Assembly (NCBI RefSeq): GCF_018918075.1
Contig: NZ_JAHLPW010000002.1
Location: 1 to 64,000, forward strand
DNA from: Virgibacillus sp. MSJ-26
GTDB lineage: Bacteria > Bacillota > Bacilli > Bacillales > Amphibacillaceae
Length of the DNA: 64,000 bases
Direction of reading: 5' to 3'
Part shown: in pieces, positions 45,719-54,724 of the stretch
Position numbering within the stretch: the first letter of the stretch is position 1
How the letters are laid out: every line of letters begins with the position of its first letter
The notes under the pieces: generated by a model
Told to the model about the DNA's origin: nothing
Seen by the model: the letters and a program-made list of their open reading frames with translations, nothing else
The model's database searches: none
Program-made: the position numbers and the translations under genes

Positions 45719-45751
45719 AATAAAAACTCTCCGAGATAGACTGGAGAGTGA
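45719..45751 (-). terminator. Rpn gene terminator
   Basis: On the minus strand ACTCTCC pairs with GGAGAGT, followed by a T-rich run (TTTTTATTTT). Confidence 0.65.
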
Positions 45752-45765
45752 AGGAATTATGGCGA

Positions 45766-46914
45766 TTAATTTTTTATATTATGCTGGATTTCAAGTATTT
45801 TTTCTTTTGTTAATTCCGTTATTTCTATAACGTACTCAATGTCTGCACCGTCTGCTAGAAGGCGTTGTGCTATTAGTTCTTTAGCTTTTCTACTGCCTTC
45901 TTTTTCACCTTCTTTCAAACCTTTCTCTACCCCTTTTTTCACTCCTTTTTCCACACCTTTTTCCACACCTCTTTTCATACCTCTTTTCATTCCTTCTTTT
46001 TCAGCTTCTTGTGCCCGGAGTTCAGCTTCACGCTTAGCTGATTCTTCGTCCATGATATGCTTTAGTCGGGATTCATAGGCTAAAAATTGTTCAGGTGTCA
46101 AACTAAGTTCTTCCCAGTTATGAAAGGCTTTTTTCAATGTTTTATCGTCCATTGCGATCACCTCCAATTCTCGATAAATATCTTCATAATATTGGTTGTT
46201 CCGATGGTCAACCATGCCAAGTAATAATAGCCATCTTGCTAAGAAATCATTCCAGGGATCTAGTTCTTCCTCTTTCCAAGCCTTTAGTAGTTTTGGCATT
46301 TCAATAAAGTGAAATTCCATTACATTTGTCAGTTTGAATTTATCTACATCTTCATGTAAGTGATACATCGTATGAAAACGCTCAGTTTTGTCAATCATGT
46401 TGAAGTTCATCACGTTAATTGAGATAACTGGTTGAAGCTCCTTATAACTCATTCCCGTTTGTAGTTGAGTGCGGTAGATTCCTGACCAATAGTAGATGGA
46501 ACGTTTTATCATATTATATTTATTGGTAAATTGAATTTCTACATTGATTCTTTCGTCAGCAGTGGTCACAACTAAGAAATCAAGTCTTGATTGTTTATCA
46601 TCGAAATATTCTCCACCGGCTTCAACGTTGATAAATGAAATATCTTTTATCGGTTCCCGCCCTGTCTTTTGTATAATGGCATTCAGAAATACAACTGTGA
46701 TTTGTTTGTTTTTTTCATTACCAAATAGCTGTTTGAAGGCGTAGTCAATTTTTAAATCCATTAAACGATGAAGTGGTATTCGTTTGAGCAGGTTAACTCT
46801 TTTGTTACTTTGTTTTTCTGAATTATTATTGTTGTAATCTGCAGGTCCGTCTTTCACAACGTGTAGGCTAGTATCAATTGAAGTAAAATCGAGAGGTCGC
46901 TTTGTTACTTGCAT
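45766..46914 (-). CDS. Rpn family recombination-promoting nuclease
   Basis: 382 residues: PD-(D/E)XK-type nuclease domain (about 50-290: RLMDLKIDYAFKQLFGNEKN, then SRLDFLVVTTADERINVEIQ with the catalytic D..E.Q). A C-terminal helix carries a repetitive GMKRGMKRGVEKGVEKGVKK segment coded by short DNA repeats (about 45880-46010). Rpn proteins (RpnA-E, formerly transposase_31) are DNA endonucleases that raise RecA-independent recombination. The gene sits between two copies of the ROK gene end, so it was probably brought in with a duplication. Confidence 0.88.
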   Translation of the reverse strand: MQVTKRPLDFTSIDTSLHVVKDGPADYNNNNSEKQSNKRVNLLKRIPLHRLMDLKIDYAFKQLFGNEKNKQITVVFLNAIIQKTGREPIKDISFINVEAGGEYFDDKQSRLDFLVVTTADERINVEIQFTNKYNMIKRSIYYWSGIYRTQLQTGMSYKELQPVISINVMNFNMIDKTERFHTMYHLHEDVDKFKLTNVMEFHFIEMPKLLKAWKEEELDPWNDFLARWLLLLGMVDHRNNQYYEDIYRELEVIAMDDKTLKKAFHNWEELSLTPEQFLAYESRLKHIMDEESAKREAELRAQEAEKEGMKRGMKRGVEKGVEKGVKKGVEKGLKEGEKEGSRKAKELIAQRLLADGADIEYVIEITELTKEKILEIQHNIKN

Positions 46915-47041
46915 TATAACACATCCTTTTTTAATTGTGAGGGTTTATCAAGATGTGATTCTGACTATAGTATATCAAAATAAAATTCACAGAACAAGTG
47001 TTCCTTCTTTTTAATTTAATGTAATTCATAAATAACAGCTT

Positions 47042-47126
47042 CTGAATTGGGCGATGATGACGCTTGGGGCGGTGGCACTGTTATTGATGGAGTTGTTTGA
47101 TCCGAGATAAATTTAAAAGCAAAGCT
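47042..47126 (+). repeat. Direct repeat right copy (ROK gene 3' end)
   Basis: TCTGAATTGGGCGATGATG... to GAGTTGTTTGATCCGAGATAA, a copy of 45499-45587 with small deletions. It has no start codon and codes for nothing. Confidence 0.8.
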
Positions 47127-47158
47127 ACTCTTTAAACGAGGAAATAGCTTTGCTTTTA
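47116..47158 (+). terminator. Terminator, probably the ROK gene's original one
   Basis: AAAGCAAAGCTA pairs perfectly with TAGCTTTGCTTT. It follows the duplicated ROK end, so before the rearrangement it would have ended the ROK transcript. Confidence 0.75.
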
Positions 47159-47227
47159 CATTTTTGGGGTTTAGTTAAATCTTTGAGTTTAAACTATACC
47201 TACCATGGAATTCGCTATTTTAACACC

Positions 47228-47623
47228 CTATTCCATTCTAGAACTACTCTTCTCGATAATGGCAACTATTTCAGAAAAGGTATATTTTTTATTGACGACA
47301 TTGATGGTGAAATCTGCTTGTTCTATTTGATTAGCCATTTCAAAATGGTATTCATTATAAGATAGGAACTGTGCGAGTGATAAAAATGCAGTACGTTTAT
47401 TACCATTATGAAAGGCGTAGTTTTGTGCAATTGATTCAAAAAGAGCTGCTGCTTTTTCAAAAATCGACTTGTAGGCGTCCGTTCCAAAAGCAGATTGTTT
47501 TGGACGATTTACTGCCGAATCAAGTAAGCTGGGTGATTTAATTCCAATTTGTTCACCTGGACTAAAGCGTTCAATGACATATTGATTGATAGCGGCTACT
47601 TCAATATATGTTAAATATCGCAT
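47228..47623 (-). CDS. Doc (death-on-curing) family toxin
   Basis: 131 residues. The Fic/Doc core motif FHNGNKRTAFL (about 68-78; Fic consensus HxFx(D/N)GNKR) and the N-terminal YLTYIEVAAINQ typical of Doc. Doc phosphorylates elongation factor Tu and so halts translation. It is the second gene of a two-gene unit: its ATG overlaps the antitoxin stop (TAATG). Confidence 0.85.
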   Translation of the reverse strand: MRYLTYIEVAAINQYVIERFSPGEQIGIKSPSLLDSAVNRPKQSAFGTDAYKSIFEKAAALFESIAQNYAFHNGNKRTAFLSLAQFLSYNEYHFEMANQIEQADFTINVVNKKYTFSEIVAIIEKSSSRME

Positions 47624-47874
47624 TATCTATCGATTAAATCACGCAATGTTTCTTCGTGTTTCTTTGTATTTTTTTCCAGAACTTCGAAAAAGTCAGGGCT
47701 TAGTCCTTTGGGGATTATCATGTTCTTCTTTTTTTGTATATAGATTTTATCGTCCACTTTTTCAATTTCAACCCTATCACCATAGTCAATGCCAGCTTCT
47801 CTTAATAACTCTTGTGGTAATGTTATGCCATAACTATTTCCGATTTTGGTTATCTTTCTTTCATATTCTTTCAT
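47623..47874 (-). CDS. AbrB/MazE-type antitoxin
   Basis: 83 residues from the ATG at 47874 (GAGGTG 8 nt upstream). A swapped-hairpin AbrB DNA-binding domain (about 1-45: RKITKIGNSYGITLPQELLREAGIDYGDRV) is followed by an acidic/basic tail (SPDFFEVLEKNTKKHEETLR) that would bind the toxin. Doc is classically paired with Phd; here the partner has the AbrB/MazE fold, a pairing also found in other Bacillota. Probably represses its own promoter. Confidence 0.85.
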   Translation of the reverse strand: MKEYERKITKIGNSYGITLPQELLREAGIDYGDRVEIEKVDDKIYIQKKKNMIIPKGLSPDFFEVLEKNTKKHEETLRDLIDR

Positions 47875-48003
47875 GGAATTCACCTCGCGTATAAATTATA
47901 ACAATTATAACATGTAATAATCGTTATAACAACTTGGGGTTTAGACAAATCTTTTATAAGTCCATCATAAGGTAGGCGCTCATCAACATTTTTAATGAAC
48001 TTA

Positions 48004-48046
48004 AAAGGAACCTATTTCTCAAGTTAAGAAATAGGTTCCTTTTTTT
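48004..48046. terminator. Strong bidirectional terminator
   Basis: AAAGGAACCTATTTCT pairs perfectly with AGAAATAGGTTCCTTT around 7 nt, plus T-run. It lies at the edge of the galM remnant. Confidence 0.8.
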
Positions 48047-48051
48047 CTAAC

Positions 48052-48310
48052 TTACTCTCAAACGAAAACACGGTCTGTTTTTCATACGTCTCATTTGCCT
48101 TTAATACGATAGACGGAAGATCTTTATGATGTAGTGAAGCGGGTGGACCTTGTGTTTCAAAGCACACACCTAAGTGTTTTTCAGACATGCGGCCATTTAA
48201 TTTTAACCCATCCTCTAAGCCATTTGCGGTATACGGCACCCAAGTTACTTTGTGAAAAATATGAAAACATAGTCAACGACTGGACTGAATACACCTTATC
48301 AAATAAAGAA
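48052..48310 (-). pseudogene. galM fragments: 3' end plus inverted piece of 5' end
   Basis: 48052-48234 copies the last 183 bp of galM (61479-61661) on the minus strand with a single visible mismatch (CATTTAA for CATATAA). Just to the right, on the plus strand, about 48269-48306 matches the galM start (IVNDWTEYTLSNK for IVNDWIEYTLSNN). The two gene ends lie in opposite orientation, so this is a rearrangement scar and not a gene. The rest of 47884-48395 is promoter DNA of the toxin-antitoxin pair and of the sensor operon. Confidence 0.85.
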
Positions 48311-48398
48311 CAAGTGTTTGATACTCCAGTCACATTTTAAACAACTTGATATCATGCTAAAATAAAATTTAAGTTGAATTATAGGTGGGTGGGAATTG

Positions 48399-49391
48399 GT
48401 GGATAAGAGAATGAAATATAAACTTTATTTTGTAAGCGCTATACTCTTTTTTATATGTGCAGGATGCATGCTATATTTCGGTTATAAGACATTTTATATG
48501 AAGACTGAGCCAGGTGAGATAATGGATTATACATATCATTTTGCCCTTGTTGCTGAAGAAGCAGACAACGACTATTGGAATCTGATCCAAAAAGGGGCCC
48601 AAAAGGCTGCACGTGAAAATGAGATATATCTTGATTATATTGCACCGAAAAAAGCTGATAATGATGAAGCCCTAACGTTATTGGATCGAATGATTTCCGC
48701 AAAAGTTGATGGAATAATCACGCACGGTATCGAGGGTCAAAAATTTGTTGATCTTGTCCATAAGGGGATCGAGCGTGGCATACCGATAATTACCATCGAT
48801 ACAGATGTGGAAAATAGTGAGAGGAAAGCCTACGTAGGCTCGAATAATTATAAGGCGGGGCAGCTACTAGGTCAAGCTATCATTAAAAATACTAAAGGTA
48901 AACAGTATATAGGAATTGTTACGGGAAGAAATGATTCAATCAGCCAGCAGGAGAGAATAGCTGGTCTGGAACAGGTTATTGAAGCTCATCCTAGATTGAA
49001 AATAGTATCCTTGGAAGAATCTAATATTACTGAAATAGGAGCTGCTCAGGCTGCATACACTTTACTTAAAGAGTATCCTGAAATAAATGTGCTTACTGGC
49101 ACTAGTGCTCTTGATGGGATTGGTATAGTTGAGGGTTTAAGGGATATCGCACCAACTAAAGATGTACTGATTCTAGCATTTGACACCTTGCCGCGTACAC
49201 TTCAAAAAATTCAGGATGGTGAGATTGAAGCTACCATTGCACAAGACCCCGAATTGATGGGACAAGAGGCAGTGGACATCATGATAGATTTGCAGGCAAA
49301 CGATCTTTTGGAGAACAAAAGGTATATTGATACATCTATAATACATAAAGAAGATTTGCAGAGGAATTTTGAAAATGGTGAAGAACCATGA
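48399..49391 (+). CDS. Membrane-anchored sugar-binding protein of a sensing system
   Basis: About 330 residues: N-terminal membrane anchor (about 8-28), then a periplasmic-binding fold of the ribose/LacI type (YHFALVAEEADNDYWNLIQKG, DGIITHGIEG, ITIDTDVENSERKAYVGSNN, ALDGIGIVEGL). It overlaps the following histidine kinase by 4 nt. The arrangement matches three-component sugar sensors such as clostridial XylFII-LytS-YesN, where the binding protein presents the sugar to the kinase. Start GTG 48399 or TTG 48396 (GGTGGGTGGG upstream); ATG 48411 is also possible. Confidence 0.8.
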   Translation: MDKRMKYKLYFVSAILFFICAGCMLYFGYKTFYMKTEPGEIMDYTYHFALVAEEADNDYWNLIQKGAQKAARENEIYLDYIAPKKADNDEALTLLDRMISAKVDGIITHGIEGQKFVDLVHKGIERGIPIITIDTDVENSERKAYVGSNNYKAGQLLGQAIIKNTKGKQYIGIVTGRNDSISQQERIAGLEQVIEAHPRLKIVSLEESNITEIGAAQAAYTLLKEYPEINVLTGTSALDGIGIVEGLRDIAPTKDVLILAFDTLPRTLQKIQDGEIEATIAQDPELMGQEAVDIMIDLQANDLLENKRYIDTSIIHKEDLQRNFENGEEP

Positions 49392-50800
49392 GTACAATAC
49401 GTGGGAAATTACTAGTATATTTTTTGGTTTTTTTAGTTCTATTTCAGGTGACAGCTATTTCTATTTTTGTGAGTTCCAACAAACTAACAAATACCTATCA
49501 TAGTAGTTTTCAGAGATTTTTACTCCTGAATTCAATATCACAACAAGCAGATGAATTATATACGTTTGCCAGAACCTTTGTTGGTGAATCTGAACCGAAC
49601 CGTGTACCTGAATTCTATCAACTTAAAGACGAGCTAGTTAAAGAAAAGGAAAAGGTATTAAATACAGTGTTTGATGATAAAAAAATAGAATTGAGAAATT
49701 ATATCAACACTGTCGATACTTTCATTCATGAGTCTGAGCTCACTGTTGGTTTTGTTTTACTGGATGATATTGAACAATACACACATCATTTGGAGGAGAC
49801 AAGAAAAGCATCACAATATATTCAGGAGGCAACATTAGAACTGCTGGATGCTGAATTAACTGCGTATCATCCTATATATGATGAACTTCAAAAGCGTAAT
49901 GAATACTTTTTTGTGTTTATAACATTTCTATTTTTGACAACAATTATACTTGCGATTTTTTTTGCGTTATGGTTTTCAAAAGGAATAACTCAGCCGATTC
50001 ACGCATTGTCAGATGCTGCTCGAAAGGTATCGCAAGGAGATTTGCAGGGAGAACCGGTAAAAATTCAGTCTAATGATGAACTGAAGTTTCTTGGGGATAC
50101 ATTTAATGATATGCGTACTAATATTCATGGCTTAGTAGAGGAGATCAAGGATCAATCTGAGCTTGACCAGCTATTGAAAGACATGGAGATAAAACATTTG
50201 CAAAATCAAATAAATCCTCATTTCCTATTCAACACTTTAAACACCTTATCAAAAATGGCATATTTGGAAGATGCCAAAACGACTTCTTCGCTGATTGAAT
50301 CAGTTGCAGCTTTGCTCAGACACAGCTTAGGCAAAATTGATAAAAGTGTCATGCTTGGAGACGAATTGGAGGTCGTAAGAAGATATTTCCATATACAACA
50401 AACGCGTTTTACTGAACGAGTATTTTTTGATTTAAAGGTTGATGAAAGTTGTCTCGATAGACAAGTTCCACGGTTAACTTTGCAACCATTAGTTGAAAAT
50501 GCCTTCATCCACGGAATTGAAGAAAGAGAAGAGGGTGGGGCTATTTCAATCCATATTTTTCAAACTGCAAAGAAAGTCGTTATTGAAGTGAATGATGATG
50601 GTGTAGGTATGAATCAAGAAACTATCAATCAAATAACATCACTGACAGATAGAAAAGAAGACCATGTTGGCCATTCAACAGGGATTGGTCTCATAAATGT
50701 GATTCGCCGATTACAACTATTTTATAAAGTACATAATATTATTGAAATTGAGTCAAAAGTGGGAAAAGGTACGACAATACGATTGCTGTTACCTAAATAA
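49388..50800 (+). CDS. LytS/YesM-type sensor histidine kinase
   Basis: 470 residues: membrane segment about 8-28, extracellular helical region to about 175, second membrane segment about 176-198, HAMP (about 200-250), then a His-kinase domain with phosphoacceptor HLQNQINPHFLFNTLNTLS (about 270) and ATPase motifs VENAFIHGIEE, VNDDGVGMN and STGIGLINVIRRL. Senses the sugar through the upstream binding protein and should phosphorylate the YesN-like regulator. Coupled by ATGA overlap with the gene before it. Confidence 0.88.
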   Translation: MSTIRGKLLVYFLVFLVLFQVTAISIFVSSNKLTNTYHSSFQRFLLLNSISQQADELYTFARTFVGESEPNRVPEFYQLKDELVKEKEKVLNTVFDDKKIELRNYINTVDTFIHESELTVGFVLLDDIEQYTHHLEETRKASQYIQEATLELLDAELTAYHPIYDELQKRNEYFFVFITFLFLTTIILAIFFALWFSKGITQPIHALSDAARKVSQGDLQGEPVKIQSNDELKFLGDTFNDMRTNIHGLVEEIKDQSELDQLLKDMEIKHLQNQINPHFLFNTLNTLSKMAYLEDAKTTSSLIESVAALLRHSLGKIDKSVMLGDELEVVRRYFHIQQTRFTERVFFDLKVDESCLDRQVPRLTLQPLVENAFIHGIEEREEGGAISIHIFQTAKKVVIEVNDDGVGMNQETINQITSLTDRKEDHVGHSTGIGLINVIRRLQLFYKVHNIIEIESKVGKGTTIRLLLPK

Positions 50801-50821
50801 TCAAGACAGGAGCGATGCTTA

Positions 50822-52256
50822 ATGCGTGTCTTAATTGCAGAAGATGAGCTTATTGAACGGAAGGCAATGCGTAAGTTCATTGAAGAAAATTTTAGCGAAA
50901 TACAAGTAGTAGGTGAGGCTGTAAATGGTAGAAAGGCCATAGAACAAGCTCAATTACTTAGTCCCAATGTTATTTTCATGGATGTTAAGATGCCAGGGAT
51001 TGATGGGCTAGAAGCGATCAAACAAATATATAACTATGACTCTTCAATTAAATTTATCATGATTTCAGCTTACGATTCGTTTGATTACGCCAAGCAGGCG
51101 ATGGCATACGGTATTAAAGACTATATTTTAAAGCCTGGTAAAAAAGAGGAAATTGTTAAAGCACTGCTTCGCGTGAAAAAAGATATTGAGAATGACCGGC
51201 AGCAACAGAAGGAGAGAGATAGGTCAAAAGAGTGGCTTAAAGAGCGCTTTATAAATGGAATTATGCACCATCCATTACCAAAGGATACGTTACAGATAAA
51301 AAGAAAACTTTATCCTGAAATGAAAAGTGGATTTTTCCTTGTTTTTATGACTGATGATAATCACGATTTACATAAAATCAGAATTGAAATAGAAAAAAAC
51401 ATTGATCACCAGTTTGTTTTACTTGATAAAGAAAATCACCTAGTTGTATGTATGATAGCATATGATAGCAAATAATGTTTTAGAAAAAGATGAAGTATTA
51501 GCAATCACACAAAAAATACATTTTGCTATTGGAGAAAATATTTTTATCGGTACGGGTTATTCTTATAAAAGTTTGGATAAATTACAAAGTTCATATCATG
51601 AAGCATATGAGGCTTGCATTCAGCTTAAATCTGATAAGAAACGAAAATATGGATTTTTGAAGGAGAATAATCAAACGCTGGAAGACATTATCGCTGATAT
51701 ATGTGAATCTATTGAAAAAGGAAAAGGAAATGAGGCGTCTTTACTTTACAAAGAAAATAATTCTCTTTTTCTATCAGCAGATAGGGAACGTTTATATATA
51801 AGAATAAAAAAGTTGTTTGATAATAATCATATTGTCCCACCTAAAAGTTCAATATTGTCTCTACAAACTTATAATGATTGGAGCAATTTTATCAATATGT
51901 GTGGGATAAAGATAAATGAATTTTATCAATCAAAACAACCTATGATGCAAGTGAAAATGTATTTACTTGATAATTATCACCAGTCTATAAGTTTGGAGGA
52001 AGTTGCCGCTACAGTCAAATTAAGTCCAAATTACTTTTCAAGTCTCTTTAGGGAGGAATTTGGAGTAACATTCATAGATTATGTAACGAAAATTCGGATG
52101 GATAAAGCTAAAGAGCTTATTATAAAGAATAATTATTCTCTAAAAGAAATTAGTTTTATGGTCGGATATAAAGATCCAAATTATTTTAGCAGGGTTTTTA
52201 AAAATCATCATAAACAGTCACCCAAGCAATATGAGAAAGAAATCTTAAAAAAGTGA
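50822..52256 (+). pseudogene. YesN-type AraC response regulator, split by a 10-bp tandem duplication
   Basis: Receiver domain (about 1-120: LIAEDELIERKAMRKFI, phospho-Asp in VIFMDVKMPGIDG, K in ILKPG), a middle region, and a C-terminal AraC HTH (SLEEVAATVKLSPNYFSSLFREEFG; FMVGYKDPNYFSRVFKNHHKQSPKQYE). The frame stops at 51475 and continues from 51462. TATGATAGCA occurs twice in tandem at 51451-51470. Deleting one copy gives an unbroken reading (VCMIANNVLEKDE) of about 475 codons, the usual YesN length. The in-frame ATG at 51462 could still yield the DNA-binding part alone. Likely activator of the ABC/GH92 genes. Confidence 0.85.
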
Positions 52257-52310
52257 AGAAATTCGTAAATTAATATAGTTTAAATTGAAATAATTATTAG
52301 TTAATTATTT

Positions 52311-52335
52311 TATAATGTAATTGTAAACGCTAACA
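52311..52335 (+). promoter_or_regulatory. Promoter -10 with perfect CcpA cre box
   Basis: TATAAT at 52311-52316 followed by TGTAAACGCTAACA at 52322-52335, which fits the cre consensus TGWAANCGNTNWCA at every position. A CcpA site just behind the -10 region represses; glucose would shut off this transporter operon. The -35 is weak, in keeping with a need for an activator. Confidence 0.8.
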
Positions 52336-52355
52336 AAAGGAGGGGGATTAATCAC

Positions 52356-53660
52356 ATGAAAAAGAAATTGTATGGTATTTTTATTCTTTTAGCCTTTGCC
52401 CTTGTTATGGCGGCATGCAGCTCTGATTCATCGTCTGATCAAAATGATGAAACTGATAAGGGTGATCAAAGTGAAAGTGCTGGAGAAGACGGTAATGTAG
52501 AAATTTTTAGCTGGTGGACTGGTGCTGGTGAAGAAGAAGGTCTGCTTGCATTGATTGAACTGTTCGAAGAGGAGCATCCAGACATTAATGTAGAAAACGC
52601 TGCAGTCGCAGGTGGGGCAGGAACGAATGCTAAAGCTGTTTTAGCTACAAGAATGCAAGGTAACGACCCACCGTCAACCTTCCAAGTACATGGTGGTGAG
52701 GAACTCAATAAGAGTTGGGTGGCAGCGGATAAAATGGAACCACTAAATGACTTTTATGAGGAAAACAATTGGATGGATAAATACCCGGAAGAGCTGATTG
52801 ACCTTGTTAGCGATGATGGAAATATTTACTCGGTTCCAGTCAACGTCCATCGTGGAAATCCAGTTTTTTATAACATGGAAGTATTTGAGGAACACGACAT
52901 TGATATACCGACAACATTTGATGAGTTTTTCGAAGCGGCTGATAAGTTGGATGATGCAGGCGTCATACCCTTGGCTTTGGGAGACAAAGAGTCATGGCCA
53001 GCTACTCAAATTTTTGAGAACATCCTATTAGGAGTACTTGGTCCAGATGATTACCAGAAATTATTTGATGGAGAAATTGAATTCAATGATGACCGTGTTG
53101 TTGAAGCGGCCGAGATTTTTGGAAAGATGCTAGAGTACATCAATGAAGATCACGCATCACGTAATTGGCAGGATTCAGCCCAGCTTGTTGCTAATGGAGA
53201 AGCGGCAATGTTGAATATGGGTGACTGGGCAAAAGGATATTTTTCCAATGACTTAGATATGGAAACAAATGTTGATTTTGGTTACTTCGATTTCCCTGAA
53301 ACAGAAGGGATGTTTCAAGTGATTACTGATACATTTGGACTTCCAAAAGGTGTAAAAAATACTGATGATGTCAAGAAATTCTTAACCGTTCTTGGTTCAG
53401 TTGAAGGACAGGATACATTTAATCCATTAAAAGGTGGAATTCCTGCTCGTGTAGATGCGGATCCAGAAAAGTATGATGACTATGGAAAAGATGCGATGGA
53501 GGATTTTACAAGTGCACGTCTAGTACCAAGCCTTGCTCATGGATCAGCAGCATCAGAAGGATTTTTAACAAAGGCCAACCAGGCTGTAAATATATTTGTG
53601 ACACAAGGAGATATTGATAATTTTATTCAGGCACTAGAAAATGCAGCACCTGAAATGTAG
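52356..53660 (+). CDS. ABC transporter sugar-binding lipoprotein
   Basis: 434 residues: lipoprotein signal with lipobox VMAAC (C21), acidic linker, then a family 1 extracellular solute-binding domain (EIFSWWTGAGEEEGLLALIELF; NVHRGNPVFYNMEVFEEHDI; LPKGVKNTDDVKKFL). Binds a sugar or oligosaccharide outside the cell for the two permeases that follow. From the neighbouring GH92 enzyme, mannose-containing saccharides are the likely ligand (inference). AGGAGGGGG precedes the ATG. First gene behind the cre promoter. Confidence 0.9.
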   Translation: MKKKLYGIFILLAFALVMAACSSDSSSDQNDETDKGDQSESAGEDGNVEIFSWWTGAGEEEGLLALIELFEEEHPDINVENAAVAGGAGTNAKAVLATRMQGNDPPSTFQVHGGEELNKSWVAADKMEPLNDFYEENNWMDKYPEELIDLVSDDGNIYSVPVNVHRGNPVFYNMEVFEEHDIDIPTTFDEFFEAADKLDDAGVIPLALGDKESWPATQIFENILLGVLGPDDYQKLFDGEIEFNDDRVVEAAEIFGKMLEYINEDHASRNWQDSAQLVANGEAAMLNMGDWAKGYFSNDLDMETNVDFGYFDFPETEGMFQVITDTFGLPKGVKNTDDVKKFLTVLGSVEGQDTFNPLKGGIPARVDADPEKYDDYGKDAMEDFTSARLVPSLAHGSAASEGFLTKANQAVNIFVTQGDIDNFIQALENAAPEM

Positions 53661-53676
53661 ATTAAGTTATGGAAGA

Positions 53677-53705
53677 GGCTGCCACCTTTATAAGGTAGCC
53701 TTTTC
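53677..53705 (+). terminator. Hairpin between binding protein and permeases
   Basis: GGCTGCCACCTT pairs with AAGGTAGCC (one bulge) and is followed by TTTT. It probably lets the binding protein be made in excess over the permeases. Confidence 0.65.
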
Positions 53706-53785
53706 TTATTTATAAGAAACTACTTTGTGTTTTATTTTTTAAATTTTTAGATACAATTTAATGTTTAAGAGGGGGGGAAGCAGTA

Positions 53786-54724
53786 GTGTCAAAAGAGGTG
53801 CAAGTAAAAAAAAGAAAACGTATATCAAAAGACAAATGGACAGCTGTAGCCTTTCTACTCCCATCACTAATTTTGATTTTAGTTTTTGTATATGGCTTCA
53901 TCGGGTGGACGGGATATGTATCATTAAGCAATTATAATACAATTGTGCCGGACTTTTCATTTGCTGGTCTCAAAAACTACAAATATTTATTTAGTGATTT
54001 TCGTTTTCAGGCAGATCTCCGTAATACACTGTTCTTCACTATTTTATTTATAGGGCTAGTCATTATTATGGGGTTAGGGATTGCTGTTTTAATTGACCAG
54101 AAGCTAAAAGGGGAGTCGCTGTTTCGTAATATCTTTTTATTCCCAATGGCATTATCATTTATTGTAACAGGGGTTGTTTGGCAATGGTTACTCAATCCAT
54201 CAACAGGATTTAATCATTTCTTAAAGTTCTTTGGTATAACGCCAAAATGGTATACTGACACAAATATTTTGGCAGGTTTCGAATGGGGAAGCATTGAATT
54301 TGGTTTACCTGTAGCAATTATAGCAGTTGTTATTGCTGCAGTTTGGCAAATGACTGGATTTTCATTAGCAATGTATTTGGCAGGTCTTCGTGGTATTCCG
54401 GATGAATTAAGGGAAGCAGCAAGAATTGATGGGGCAAGTGAATTTCAAATATATAGAAGAATAATTCTACCAATGCTCCTGCCTATTACTATGAGTGTCG
54501 TGATTATAATGGCTCATATTTCATTGAAAATATTCGATTTGATTTATGCAATGACGGGACCTGGAGCAAACTTTGTTACAGATGTTCCTGGAGTTTACAT
54601 GTTTGAAACGACATTCAGAGGTAACTATTATGCTAACGGTGCAGCAATAGCTATAATCATGCTTTTATTGGTGGCGGTATTCATCGTTCCGTATTTATGG
54701 AATAGTAGAAAGGGTGAACAATAA
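53786..54724 (+). CDS. Sugar ABC transporter permease (MalF type)
   Basis: 312 residues, six membrane segments, EAA loop ELREAARIDGASEFQIYRRIILP near 210 for contact with the ATPase. GTG start behind GGGGGGGAAG. Its stop overlaps the next start (TAATG). No ATPase gene is in this locus, so a shared MsmX-type ATPase elsewhere must power it (inference from known Bacillus systems). Confidence 0.9.
   Translation: MSKEVQVKKRKRISKDKWTAVAFLLPSLILILVFVYGFIGWTGYVSLSNYNTIVPDFSFAGLKNYKYLFSDFRFQADLRNTLFFTILFIGLVIIMGLGIAVLIDQKLKGESLFRNIFLFPMALSFIVTGVVWQWLLNPSTGFNHFLKFFGITPKWYTDTNILAGFEWGSIEFGLPVAIIAVVIAAVWQMTGFSLAMYLAGLRGIPDELREAARIDGASEFQIYRRIILPMLLPITMSVVIIMAHISLKIFDLIYAMTGPGANFVTDVPGVYMFETTFRGNYYANGAAIAIIMLLLVAVFIVPYLWNSRKGEQ

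Noticed and set aside
48134..48340. 68-codon plus-strand frame at the galM scar
   Set aside because: It is the antisense of the duplicated galM end followed by a galM start fragment.
51462..52256. Separate AraC-type regulator gene next to a stand-alone receiver gene
   Set aside because: The tandem 10-bp duplication and seamless joining show that it is one split gene.
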